A DNA stretch of 64,000 nt from Parapristionchus giblindavisi (lineage: Eukaryota > Nematoda > Chromadorea > Rhabditida > Diplogasteridae). Below are positions 25,801 to 38,308 of the stretch, in pieces (positions within the stretch are counted from its first letter, which is position 1; each line of letters starts with the position of its first letter). A program made the position numbers and the translations under genes. The stretch covers positions 806,001 to 870,000 of the forward strand of contig CALSFV010000019.1 of NCBI GenBank assembly GCA_943737045.1, written 5' to 3'. Below the pieces are notes generated by a model. It ran no database searches. It saw only the letters and a program-made list of their open reading frames with translations, and had not been told where the DNA came from.

Positions 25801-28800
25801 AGAGTAAAGGCTACTTTTGTACTTCGATCATTATAGCAGCAGTTAAATATTACAGATCGACAAGAACTGAAGTGCGTCTCATTCAGAATTTTTTCCTCTT
25901 TCACATAGTATATCACTTGCTGAGTATCATTGACAATTTGACTTGTAACGAATTGTTTTGTACCAAAAACAGAGAGTACTGAAAGATAAATTTACATATT
26001 GGCCGTACTGACCACTTTGAAATAGTTTATCTTATTCAAAATTTCTCGCTCTTTCATTTGGTATATGACACGATAGGATTCATTTTCATTTTCATATTTC
26101 TCAAGTTATCTTGATCATATCAGAGTAAAGGCTACTTTTGTACTTCGATCATTATAGCAGCAGTTAAATATTACAGATCGACATGAACTGAAGTGCGTCT
26201 CATTCAGAATTTTTTCCTCTTTCACATAGTATATCATTCGCTGAGTATCATTGACAATTTGACTTGTAACGTGCTATTTTGTACCAAAAACAGAGAGTAC
26301 TGAAAGATAAATTTACATATTGGCCGTACTGACCACTTTGAAATAGTTTATCTTATTCAGAATTTTTCGCTCTTTCATTTGGTATATGACACGATAGGAT
26401 TCATTTTCATTTTCATATTTCTCAAGTTATCTTGATCATATCAGAGTAAAGGCTACTTTTGTACTTCGATCATTATAGCAGCAGTTAAATATTACAGATC
26501 GACATGAACTGAAGTGCGTCTCATTCAGAATTTTTTCCTCTTTCACATAGTATATCATTCGCTGAGTATCATTGACAATTTGACTTGTAACGTGCTATTT
26601 TGTACCAAAAACAGAGAGTACTGAAAGATAAATTTACATATTGGCCGTACTGACCACTTTGAAATAGTTTATCTTATTCAGAATTTTTCGCTCTTTCATT
26701 TGGTATATGACACGATAGGTTTCATTTTTCATTTTCATATTTCTCAAGTTATCTTGATCATATCAGAGTAAAAGCTACTTTTGTACTTCGATCATTATAG
26801 CAGCAGTTCTCAAGTTATCTTGATCATATCAGAGTAAAGGCTACTTTTGTACTTCGATCATTATAGCAGCAGTTAAATATTACAGATCGACATGACCTGA
26901 AGTGCGTCTCATTCAGAATTTTTTCCTCTTTCACATAGTATATCACTCGCTGAGTATCATTGACAATTTGACTTGTAACATACTGTTTTGTACCAAAAAC
27001 AGAGAGTACTGAATGATAAATTTACATATTGGCCGTACTGACCACTTTGAAATAGTTTATCTTATTCAGAATTTTTCGCTCTTTCATTTGGTATATGACA
27101 CGATAGGATTCATTTTCATTTTCATATTTCTCAAGTTATCTTGATCATATCAGAGTAAAGGCTACTTTTGTACTTCGATCATTATAGCAGCAGTTAAATA
27201 TTACAGATCGACATGACCTGAAGTGCGTCTCATTCAGAATTTTTTCCTCTTTCAGATAGTATATCACTCGCTGAGTATCATTGACAATTTGACTTGTAAC
27301 ATACTGTTTTGTACCAAAAACAGAGAGTACTGAATGATAAATTTACATATTGGCCGTACTGATTACTTTGAAATAGTTTATCTTATTCAGAATTTTTCGC
27401 TCTTTCATTTGGTATATGACACGATAGGATTCATTTTCATTTTCATATTTCTCAAGTTATCTTGATCATATCAGAGTAAAGGCTACTTTTGTACTTCGAT
27501 CATTATAGCAGCAGTTAAATATTACAGATCGACATGAACTGAAGTGCGTCTCATTCAGAATTTTTTCCTCTTTCACATAGTATATCATTCGCTGAGTATC
27601 ATTGACAATTTGACTTGTAACGTGCTATTTTGTACCAAAAACAGAGAGTACTGAAAGATAAATTTACATATTGGCCGTACTGACCACTTTGAAATAGTTT
27701 ATCTTATTCAGAATTTCTCGCTCTTTCATTTGGTATATGACACGATAGGATTCATTTTCATTTTCATATTTCTCAAGTTATCTTGATCATATCAGAGTAA
27801 AGGCTACTTTTGTACTTCGATCATTATAGCAGCAGTTAAATATTACAGATCGACATGACCTGAAGTGCGTCTCATTCAGAATTTTGTCCTCTTTCAGATA
27901 GTATATCACTCGCTGAGTATCATTGACAATTTGACTTGTAACATACTGTTTTGTACCAAAAACAGAGAGTACTGAATGATAAATTTACATATTGGCCGTA
28001 CTGACCACTTTGAAATAGTTTATCTTATTCAGAATTTTTCGCTCTTTCATTTGGTATATGCCACGATAGGTTTCATTTTTCATTTTCATATTTCTCAAGT
28101 TATCTTGATCATATCAGAGTAAAAGCTACTTTTGTACTTCGATCATTATAGCAGCAGTTCTCAAGTTATCTTGATCATATCAGAGTAAAGGCTACTTTTG
28201 TACTTCGATCATTATAGCAGCAGTTAAATATTACAGATCGACATGAACTGAAGTGCGTCTCATTCAGATTTTTTTCCTCTTTCACATAGTATATCACTTG
28301 CTGAGTATCATTGACAATTTGACTTGTAACGAATTGTTTTGTACCAAAAACAGAGAGTACTGAAAGATAAATTTACATATTGGCCGTACTGACCACTTTG
28401 AAATAGTTTATCTTATTCAGAATTTTTCGCTCTTTCATTTGGTATATGACACGATAGGATTCATTTTCATTTTCATATTTCTCAAGTTATCTTGATCATA
28501 TCAGAGTAAAGGCTACTTTTGTACTTCGATCATTATAGCAGCAGTTAAATATTACAGATCGACATGAACTGAAGTGCGTCTCATTCGGAATTTTTTCCTC
28601 TTTCACATAGTATATTACTCGCTGAGTATCATTGACAATTTGACTTGTAACATACTGTTTTGTACCAAAAACAGAGAGTACTGAAAGAGAAATTTACATA
28701 TTGGCCGTACTGACCACTTTGAAATAGTTTATCTTATTCAGAATTTTTCGCTCTTTCATTTGGTATATGACACGATAGGTTTCATTTTTCATTTTCATAT

Positions 28801-29070
28801 TTCTCAAGTTATCTTGATCATATCAGAGTAAAAGCTACTTTTGTACTTCGATCATTATAGCAGCAGTTCTCAAGTTATCTTGATCATATCAGAGTAAAGG
28901 CTACTTTTGTACTTCGATCATTATAGCAGCAGTTAAATATTACAGATCGACATGACCTGAAGTGCGTCTCATTCAGAATTTTTTCCTCTTTCACATAGTA
29001 TATCACTCGCTGAGTATCATTGACAATTTGTCTTGTAACATACTGTTTTGTACCAAAAACAGAGAGTACT

Positions 29071-31772
29071 GAATGATAAATTTACATATTGGCCGTACTG
29101 ACCACTTTGAAATAGTTTATCTTATTCAGAATTTTTCGCTCTTTCATTTGGTATATGACACGATAGGATTCATTTTCATTTTCATATTTCTCAAGTTATC
29201 TTGATCATATCAGAGTAAAGGCTACTTTTGTACTTCGATCATTATAGCAGCAGTTAAATATTACAGATCGACATGAACTGAAGTGCGTCTCATTCAGAAT
29301 TTTTTCCTCTTTCACATAGTATATCATTCGCTGAGGACTATTGACAATTTGACTTGTAACGTGCTATTTTGTACCAAAAACAGAGAGTACTGAAAGATAA
29401 ATTTACATATTGGCCGTACTGACCACTTTGAAATAGTTTATCTTATTCAGAATTTTTCGCTCTTTCATTTGGTATATGACACGATAGGTTTCATTTTTCA
29501 TTTTCATATTTCTCAAGTTATCTTGATCATATCAGAGTAAAAGCTACTTTTGTACTTCGATCATTATAGCAGCAGTTCTCAAGTTATCTTGATCATATCA
29601 GAGTAAAGGCTACTTTTGTACTTCGATCATTATAGCAGCAGTTAAATATTACAGATCGACATGAACTGAAGTGCGTCTCATTCAGATTTTTTTCCTCTTT
29701 CACATAGTATATCACTTGCTGAGTATCATTGACAATTTGACTTGTAACGAATTGTTTTGTACCAAAAACAGAGAGAACTGAAAGATAAATTTACATATTG
29801 GCCGTACTGACCACTTTGAAATAGTTTATCTTATTCAGAATTTTTCGCTCTTTCATTTGGTATATGACACGATAGGATTCATTTTCATTTTCATATTTCT
29901 CAAGTTATCTTGATCATATCAGAGTAAAGGCTACTTTTGTACTTCGATCATTATAGCAGCAGTTAAATATTACAGATCGACATGAACTGAAGTGCGTCTC
30001 ATTCAGAATTTTTTCCTCTTTCACATAGTATATCATTCGCTGAGTATCATTGACAATTTGACTTGTAACGTGCTATTTTGTACCAAAAACAGAGAGTACT
30101 GAAAGATAAATTTACATATTGGCCGTACTGACCACTTTGAAATAGTTTATCTTATTCAGAATTTTTCGCTCTTTCATTTGGTATATGACACGATAGGTTT
30201 CATTTTTCATTTTCATATTTCTCAAGTTATCTTGATCATATCAGAGTAAAAGCTACTTTTGTACTTCGATCATTATAGCAGCAGTTCTCAAGTTATCTTG
30301 ATCATATCAGAGTAAAGGCTACTTTTGTACTTCGATCATTATAGCAGCAGTTAAATATTACAGATCGACAAGAACTGAAGTGCGTCTCATTCAGAATTTT
30401 TTCCTCTTTCACATAGTATATCACTTGCTGAGTATCATTGACAATTTGACTTGTAACGAATTGTTTTGTACCAAAAACAGAGAGTACTGAAAGATAAATT
30501 TACATATTGGCCGTACTGACCACTTTGAAATAGTTTATCTTATTCAGAATTTTTCGCCCTTTCATTTGGTATATGACACGATAGGATTCATTTTCATTTT
30601 CATATTTCTCAAGTTATCTTGATCATATCAGAGTAAAAGCTACTTTTGTACTTCGATCATTATAGCATCAGTAAAATATTAAAGATCGACATGACCTGAA
30701 GTGTGTCTCATTCAGAATTTTTTCCTCTTTCACATAGTATATCACTCGCTGAGTATCTTTGACAATTTGACTTGTAACGTGCTGTTTTGTACCAAAAACA
30801 GAGAGTACTGAAAGATAAATTTACATATTGGCCGTACTGACCACTTTGAAATAGTTTATCTTATTCAGAATTTTTCGCCCTTTCATTTGGTATATGACAC
30901 GATAGGAATCATTTTCATTTTCATATTTCTCAAGTTATCTTGATCATATCAGAGTAAAGGCTACTTTTGTACTTCGATCATTATAGCAGCCGTAAAATAT
31001 TACAGATCGACATGACCTGAAGTGTGTCTCATTCAGAATTTTTTCCTCTTTCACATAGTATATCACTCGCTGAGTATCATTGACAATTTGACTTGTAACA
31101 TACTGTTTTGTACCAAAAACAGAGAGTACTGAAAGATAAATTTACATATTGGCCGTACTGACCACTTTGAAATAGTTTATCTTATTCAGAATTTTTCGCC
31201 CTTTCATTTGGTATATGACACGATAGGATTCATTTTCATTTTCATATTTCTCAAGTTATCTTGATCATATCAGAGTAAAAGCTACTTTTGTACTTCGATC
31301 ATTATAGCAGCCGTAAAATATTACAGATCGACATGACCTGAAGTGTGTCTCATTCAGAATTTTTTCCTCTTTCACATAGTATATCACTCGCTGAGTATCT
31401 TTGACAATTTGACTTGTAACGTGCTGTTTTGTACCAAAAACAGAGAGTACTGAAAGATAAATTTACATATTGGCCGTACTGACCACTTTGAAATAGTTTA
31501 TCTTATTCAGAATTTTTCGCCCTTTCATTTGGTATATGACACGATAGGATTCATTTTCATTTTCATATTTCTCAAGTTATCTTGATCATATCAGAGTAAA
31601 GGCTACTTTTGTACTTCGATCATTATAGCATCAGTAAAATATTACAGATCGACATGACCTGAAGTGTGTCTCATTCAGAATTTTTTCCTCTTTCACATAG
31701 TATATCACTCGCTGAGTATCATTGACAATTTGACTTGTAACGTGCTGTTTTGTACCAAAAACAGAGAGTACT
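29071..31772 (+). repeat. 2,702-bp tandem duplication spanning the A/B junction, copy 1
   Basis: Four family A units (29,071; 29,392 long; 29,780; 30,101 long) are followed by four family B units. The order, lengths (321, 388, 321, 388, 321 x4) and private variants (CTGAGGACTA, GAGAGAACTG, a TTAAAGATC unit, ATAGGAATC in the sixth unit) recur 2,702 bp downstream. The first unit starts GAATGATA here but GAAAGATA in copy 2, as expected if the breakpoint lies near the unit boundary. Confidence 0.95.
30489..31772 (+). repeat. Family B sub-array, first block (4 units)
   Basis: Four 321-bp units (starts 30,489, 30,810, 31,131, 31,452) carry the family B markers: CGCCC in place of CGCTC, GCATCAGTAAAA or GCAGCCGTAAAA in place of GCAGCAGTTAAA, and GACCTGAAGTGTG in place of GAACTGAAGTGCG. 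The block ends at the breakpoint of the 2,702-bp tandem duplication, after which family A units reappear. Confidence 0.92.
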
Positions 31773-33190
31773 GAAAGATAAATTTACATATTGGCCGTAC
31801 TGACCACTTTGAAATAGTTTATCTTATTCAGAATTTTTCGCTCTTTCATTTGGTATATGACACGATAGGATTCATTTTCATTTTCATATTTCTCAAGTTA
31901 TCTTGATCATATCAGAGTAAAGGCTACTTTTGTACTTCGATCATTATAGCAGCAGTTAAATATTACAGATCGACATGAACTGAAGTGCGTCTCATTCAGA
32001 ATTTTTTCCTCTTTCACATAGTATATCATTCGCTGAGGACTATTGACAATTTGACTTGTAACGTGCTATTTTGTACCAAAAACAGAGAGTACTGAAAGAT
32101 AAATTTACATATTGGCCGTACTGACCACTTTGAAATAGTTTATCTTATTCAGAATTTTTCGCTCTTTCATTTGGTATATGACACGATAGGTTTCATTTTT
32201 CATTTTCATATTTCTCAAGTTATCTTGATCATATCAGAGTAAAAGCTACTTTTGTACTTCGATCATTATAGCAGCAGTTCTCAAGTTATCTTGATCATAT
32301 CAGAGTAAAGGCTACTTTTGTACTTCGATCATTATAGCAGCAGTTAAATATTACAGATCGACATGAACTGAAGTGCGTCTCATTCAGATTTTTTTCCTCT
32401 TTCACATAGTATATCACTTGCTGAGTATCATTGACAATTTGACTTGTAACGAATTGTTTTGTACCAAAAACAGAGAGAACTGAAAGATAAATTTACATAT
32501 TGGCCGTACTGACCACTTTGAAATAGTTTATCTTATTCAGAATTTTTCGCTCTTTCATTTGGTATATGACACGATAGGATTCATTTTCATTTTCATATTT
32601 CTCAAGTTATCTTGATCATATCAGAGTAAAGGCTACTTTTGTACTTCGATCATTATAGCAGCAGTTAAATATTACAGATCGACATGAACTGAAGTGCGTC
32701 TCATTCAGAATTTTTTCCTCTTTCACATAGTATATCATTCGCTGAGTATCATTGACAATTTGACTTGTAACGTGCTATTTTGTACCAAAAACAGAGAGTA
32801 CTGAAAGATAAATTTACATATTGGCCGTACTGACCACTTTGAAATAGTTTATCTTATTCAGAATTTTTCGCTCTTTCATTTGGTATATGACACGATAGGT
32901 TTCATTTTTCATTTTCATATTTCTCAAGTTATCTTGATCATATCAGAGTAAAAGCTACTTTTGTACTTCGATCATTATAGCAGCAGTTCTCAAGTTATCT
33001 TGATCATATCAGAGTAAAGGCTACTTTTGTACTTCGATCATTATAGCAGCAGTTAAATATTACAGATCGACAAGAACTGAAGTGCGTCTCATTCAGAATT
33101 TTTTCCTCTTTCACATAGTATATCACTTGCTGAGTATCATTGACAATTTGACTTGTAACGAATTGTTTTGTACCAAAAACAGAGAGTACT
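31773..33190 (+). repeat. Family A island inside family B (4 units, two of them long)
   Basis: Units starting at 31,773 (321 bp), 32,094 (388), 32,482 (321) and 32,803 (388) are family A. They repeat the private variants of 29,071-30,488, including CTGAGGACTA (29,331 and 32,033) and GAGAGAACTG (29,771 and 32,473). The island is therefore the left part of a duplicated block, not an independent insertion. Confidence 0.93.
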
Positions 33191-34474
33191 GAAAGATAAA
33201 TTTACATATTGGCCGTACTGACCACTTTGAAATAGTTTATCTTATTCAGAATTTTTCGCCCTTTCATTTGGTATATGACACGATAGGATTCATTTTCATT
33301 TTCATATTTCTCAAGTTATCTTGATCATATCAGAGTAAAAGCTACTTTTGTACTTCGATCATTATAGCATCAGTAAAATATTAAAGATCGACATGACCTG
33401 AAGTGTGTCTCATTCAGAATTTTTTCCTCTTTCACATAGTATATCACTCGCTGAGTATCTTTGACAATTTGACTTGTAACGTGCTGTTTTGTACCAAAAA
33501 CAGAGAGTACTGAAAGATAAATTTACATATTGGCCGTACTGACCACTTTGAAATAGTTTATCTTATTCAGAATTTTTCGCCCTTTCATTTGGTATATGAC
33601 ACGATAGGAATCATTTTCATTTTCATATTTCTCAAGTTATCTTGATCATATCAGAGTAAAGGCTACTTTTGTACTTCGATCATTATAGCAGCCGTAAAAT
33701 ATTACAGATCGACATGACCTGAAGTGTGTCTCATTCAGAATTTTTTCCTCTTTCACATAGTATATCACTCGCTGAGTATCATTGACAATTTGACTTGTAA
33801 CATACTGTTTTGTACCAAAAACAGAGAGTACTGAAAGATAAATTTACATATTGGCCGTACTGACCACTTTGAAATAGTTTATCTTATTCAGAATTTTTCG
33901 CCCTTTCATTTGGTATATGACACGATAGGATTCATTTTCATTTTCATATTTCTCAAGTTATCTTGATCATATCAGAGTAAAAGCTACTTTTGTACTTCGA
34001 TCATTATAGCAGCCGTAAAATATTACAGATCGACATGACCTGAAGTGTGTCTCATTCAGAATTTTTTCCTCTTTCACATAGTATATCACTCGCTGAGTAT
34101 CTTTGACAATTTGACTTGTAACGTGCTGTTTTGTACCAAAAACAGAGAGTACTGAAAGATAAATTTACATATTGGCCGTACTGACCACTTTGAAATAGTT
34201 TATCTTATTCAGAATTTTTCGCCCTTTCATTTGGTATATGACACGATAGGATTCATTTTCATTTTCATATTTCTCAAGTTATCTTGATCATATCAGAGTA
34301 AAGGCTACTTTTGTACTTCGATCATTATAGCATCAGTAAAATATTACAGATCGACATGACCTGAAGTGTGTCTCATTCAGAATTTTTTCCTCTTTCACAT
34401 AGTATATCACTCGCTGAGTATCTTTGACAATTTGACTTGTAACGTGCTGTTTTGTACCAAAAACAGAGAGTACT
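31773..34474 (+). repeat. 2,702-bp tandem duplication, copy 2
   Basis: Same eight units as 29,071-31,772 at a fixed offset of 2,702 bp and nearly identical. One clear difference is in the last unit: GTATCATTGAC in copy 1, GTATCTTTGAC here. The low divergence makes this one of the youngest large rearrangements in the window. Confidence 0.95.
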
Positions 34475-35437
34475 GAAAGACAAATTTACATATTGGCCGT
34501 ACTGACCACTTTGAAATAGTTTATCTTATTCAGAATTTTTCGCTCTTTCATTTGGTATATGACACGATAGGATTCATTTTCATTTTCATATTTCTCAAGT
34601 TATCTTGATCATATCAGAGTAAAAGCTACTTTTGTACTTCGATCATTATAGCAGCCGTAAAATATTACAGATCGACATGACCTGAAGTGTGTCTCATTCA
34701 GAATTTTTTCCTCTTTCACATAGTATATCACTCGCTGAGTATCTTTGACAATTTGACTTGTAACGTGCTGTTTTGTACCAAAAACAGAGAGTACTGAAAG
34801 ATAAATTTACATATTGGCCGTACTGACCACTTTGAAATAGTTTATCTTATTCAGAATTTTTCGCCCTTTCATTTGGTATATGACACGATAGGATTCATTT
34901 TCATTTTCATATTTCTCATGTTATCTTGATCATATCAGAGTAAAGGCTACTTTTGTACTTCGATCATTATAGCATCAGTAAAATATTACAGATCGACATG
35001 ACCTGAAGTGTGTCTCATTCAGAATTTTTTCCTCTTTCACATAGTATATCACTCGCTGAGTATCATTGACAATTTGACTTGTAACATACTGTTTTGTACC
35101 AAAAACAGAGAGTACTGAAAGATAAATTTACATATTGGCCGTACTGACCCCTTTGAAATAGTTTATCTTATTCAGAATTTTTCGCCCTTTCATTTGGTAT
35201 ATGACACGATAGGATTCATTTTCATTTTCATATTTCTCAAGTTATCTTGATCATATCAGAGTAAAGGCTACTTTTGTACTTCGATCATTATAGCATCAGT
35301 AAAATATTACAGATCGACATGGCCTGAAGTGTGTCTCATTCAGAATTTTTTCCTCTTTCACATAGTATATCACTCGCTGAGTATCTTTGACAATTTGACT
35401 TGTAACGTGCTGTTTTGTACCAAAAACAGAGAGTACT

Positions 35438-37363
35438 GAAAGATAAATTTACATATTGGCCGTACTGACCACTTTGAAATAGTTTATCTTATTCAGAATT
35501 TTTCGCCCTTTCATTTAGTATATGACACGATAGGATTCATTTTCATTTTCATATTTCTCAAGTTATCTTGATCATATCAGAGTAAAGGCTACTTTTGTAC
35601 TTCGATCATTATAGCATCAGTAAAATATTAAAGATCGACATGACCTGAAGTGTGTCTCATTCAGAATTTTTTCCTCTTTCACATAGTATATCACTCGCTG
35701 AGTATCTTTGACAATTTGACTTGTAACGTGCTGTTTTGTACCAAAAACAGAGAGTACTGAAAGATAAATTTACATATTGGCCGTACTGACCACTTTGAAA
35801 TAGTTTATCTTATTCAGAATTTTTCGCCCTTTCATTTGGTATATGACACGATAGGATTCATTTTCATTTTCATATTTCTCAAGTTATCTTGATCATATCA
35901 GAGTAAAGGCTACTTTTGTACTTCGATCATTATAGCATCAGTAAAATATTACAGATCGACATGGCCTGAAGTGTGTCTCATTCAGAATTTTTTCCTCTTT
36001 CACATAGTATATCACTCGCTGAGTATCTTTGACAATTTGACTTGTAACGTGCTGTTTTGTACCAAAAACAGAGAGTACTGAAAGATAAATTTACATATTG
36101 GCCGTACTGACCACTTTGAAATAGTTTATCTTATTCAGAATTTTTCGCCCTTTCATTTAGTATATGACACGATAGGATTCATTTTCATTTTCATATTTCT
36201 CAAGTTATCTTGATCATATCAGAGTAAAGGCTACTTTTGTACTTCGATCATTATAGCATCAGTAAAATATTAAAGATCGACATGACCTGAAGTGTGTCTC
36301 ATTCAGAATTTTTTCCTCTTTCACATAGTATATCACTCGCTGAGTATCTTTGACAATTTGACTTGTAACGTGCTGTTTTGTACCAAAAACAGAGAGTACT
36401 GAAAGATAAATTTACATATTGGCCGTACTGACCACTTTGAAATAGTTTATCTTATTCAGAATTTTTCGCCCTTTCATTTGGTATATGACACGATAGGATT
36501 CATTTTCATTTTCATATTTCTCAAGTTATCTTGATCATATCAGAGTAAAGGCTACTTTTGTACTTCGATCATTATAGCATCAGTAAAATATTACAGATCG
36601 ACATGACCTGAAGTGTGTCTCATTCAGGATTTTTTCCTCTTTCACATAGTATATCACTCGCTGAGTATCTTTGACAATTTGACTTGTAACGTGCTGTTTT
36701 GTACCAAAAACAGAGAGTACTGAAAGATAAATTTACATATTGGCCGTACTGACCACTTTGAAATAGTTTATCTTATTCAGAATTTTTCGCCCTTTCATTT
36801 AGTATATGACACGATAGGATTCATTTTCATTTTCATATTTCTCAAGTTATCTTGATCATATCAGAGTAAAGGCTACTTTTGTACTTCGATCATTATAGCA
36901 TCAGTAAAATATTAAAGATCGACATGACCTGAAGTGTGTCTCATTCAGAATTTTTTCCTCTTTCACATAGTATATCACTCGCTGAGTATCTTTGACAATT
37001 TGACTTGTAACGTGCTGTTTTGTACCAAAAACAGAGAGTACTGAAAGATAAATTTACATATTGGCCGTACTGACCACTTTGAAATAGTTTATCTTATTCA
37101 GAATTTTTCGCCCTTTCATTTGGTATATGACACGATAGGATTCATTTTCATTTTCATATTTCTCAAGTTATCTTGATCATATCAGAGTAAAGGCTACTTT
37201 TGTACTTCGATCATTATAGCATCAGTAAAATATTACAGATCGACATGACCTGAAGTGTGTCTCATTCAGGATTTTTTCCTCTTTCACATAGTATATCACT
37301 CGCTGAGTATCTTTGACAATTTGACTTGTAACGTGCTGTTTTGTACCAAAAACAGAGAGTACT
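35438..37363 (+). repeat. 642-bp dimeric higher-order repeat (3 dimers)
   Basis: Two unit types alternate. Units at 35,438, 36,080 and 36,722 have CATTTAGTATATG and ATTAAAGATC. Units at 35,759, 36,401 and 37,043 have CATTTGGTATATG and ATTACAGATC; the last two carry TTCAGGATTTT and 35,759 carries ACATGGCCTG. ACATGGCCTG also occurs exactly 642 bp upstream in the unit at 35,117. Alternation of two sub-types defines a dimeric HOR. Confidence 0.9.
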
Positions 37364-38308
37364 GAAAGATAAATTTACATATTGGCCGTACTGACCACTT
37401 TGAAATAGTTTATCTTATTCAGAATTTTTCGCCCTTTCATTTGGTATATGACACGATAGGAATCATTTTCATTTTCATATTTCTCAAGTTATCTTGATCA
37501 TATCAGAGTAAAGGCTACTTTTGTACTTCGATCATTATAGCAGCCGTAATATATTACAGATCGACATGACCTGAAGTGTGTCTCTTTCACATAGTATATC
37601 ACTCGCTGAGTATCATTGACAATTTGACTTGTAACATACTGTTTTGTACCAAAAACAGAGAGTACTGAAAGATAAATTTACATATTGGCCGTACTGACCA
37701 CTTTGAAATAGTTTATCTTATTCAGAATTTTTCGCCCTTTCATTTGGTATATGACACGATAGGATTCATTTTCATTTTCATATTTCTCAAGTTATCTTGA
37801 TCATATCAGAGTAAAGGCTACTTTTGTACTTCGATCATTATAACATCAGTAAAATATTACAGATCGACATGACCTGAAGTGTGTCTCATTCAGAATTTTT
37901 TCCTCTTTCACATAGTATATCACTCGCTGAGTATCATTGACAATTTGACTTGTAACGTGCTGTTTTGTACCAAAAACAGAGAGTACTGAAAGATAAATTT
38001 ACATATTGGCCGTACTGACCACTTTGAAATAGTTTATCTTATTCAGAATTTTTCGCCCTTTCATTTGGTATATGACACGATAGGATTCATTTTCATTTTC
38101 ATATTTCTCAAGTTATCTTGATCATATCAGAGTAAAGGCTACTTTTGTACTTCGATCATTATAGCATCAGTAAAATATTACAGATCGACATGACCTGAAG
38201 TGTGTCTCATTCAGGATTTTTTCCTCTTTCACATAGTATATCACTCGCTGAGTATCTTTGACAATTTGACTTGTAACGTGCTGTTTTGTACCAAAAACAG
38301 AGAGTACT
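36080..38308 (+). repeat. 2,229-bp seven-unit tandem duplication, copy 1
   Basis: Seven units (36,080 to 37,988 starts): CATTTAG, AGGATT, CATTTAG, AGGATT, a 303-bp deletion unit, an ATAACATCAG unit and an AGGATT unit. The period is 7 x 321 minus the 18-bp deletion. The same order follows at 38,309. Confidence 0.93.
37364..37666 (+). repeat. 303-bp unit with 18-bp deletion (first of three)
   Basis: GTGTCTC is joined directly to TTTCACATAG at 37,584/37,585. The 18 bp normally between them, ATTCAGAATTTTTTCCTC, are missing. The deletion is bounded by CTC at both sides, a 3-bp microhomology, and removes the start of half-unit 2. The unit also carries ATAGGAATC and the private GCCGTAATATATT. Confidence 0.95.

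Larger units (their letters stand above)
1..30488 (+). repeat. Family A sub-array (about 91 units)
   Basis: Units here carry CGCTC (or CGCTTTTTT), GCAGCAGTTAAATATTAC and usually GAACTGAAGTGCGTC; some read GACCTGAAGTGCG or ACAAGAACTG. All but two of the 21 long (387/388-bp) units of the window are here, and the other two are in the A island at 31,773-33,190. Sub-haplotypes recur: CACTTGCTG with CGAATTG, CACTCGCTG with CATACTG, CATTCGCTG with CGTGCTA, and units beginning GAGAAA or GAATGATA. The switch to family B falls between the last A marker (CGAATTG near 30,458) and the first B marker (CGCCC near 30,555). Confidence 0.92.
1288..33190 (+). repeat. Set of 21 long units carrying a 66-bp internal duplication
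   Basis: Long units start at 1288, 2639, 4634, 6627, 8620, 10614, 11965, 14600, 15630, 18264, 19294, 23213, 24564, 25272, 26623, 27974, 28683, 29392, 30101, 32094 and 32803. In each, a 66-bp stretch starting TCTCAAGTTATCTTGATC and ending AGCAGCAGT is present twice in tandem. Eighteen units also have an extra T upstream (GGTTTCATTTTTC) and differ between the two copies at one base (AAAAGC, then AAAGGC). Those starting at 15630, 19294 and 24564 lack the extra T and have identical copies. All are in family A haplotypes. Confidence 0.94.
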
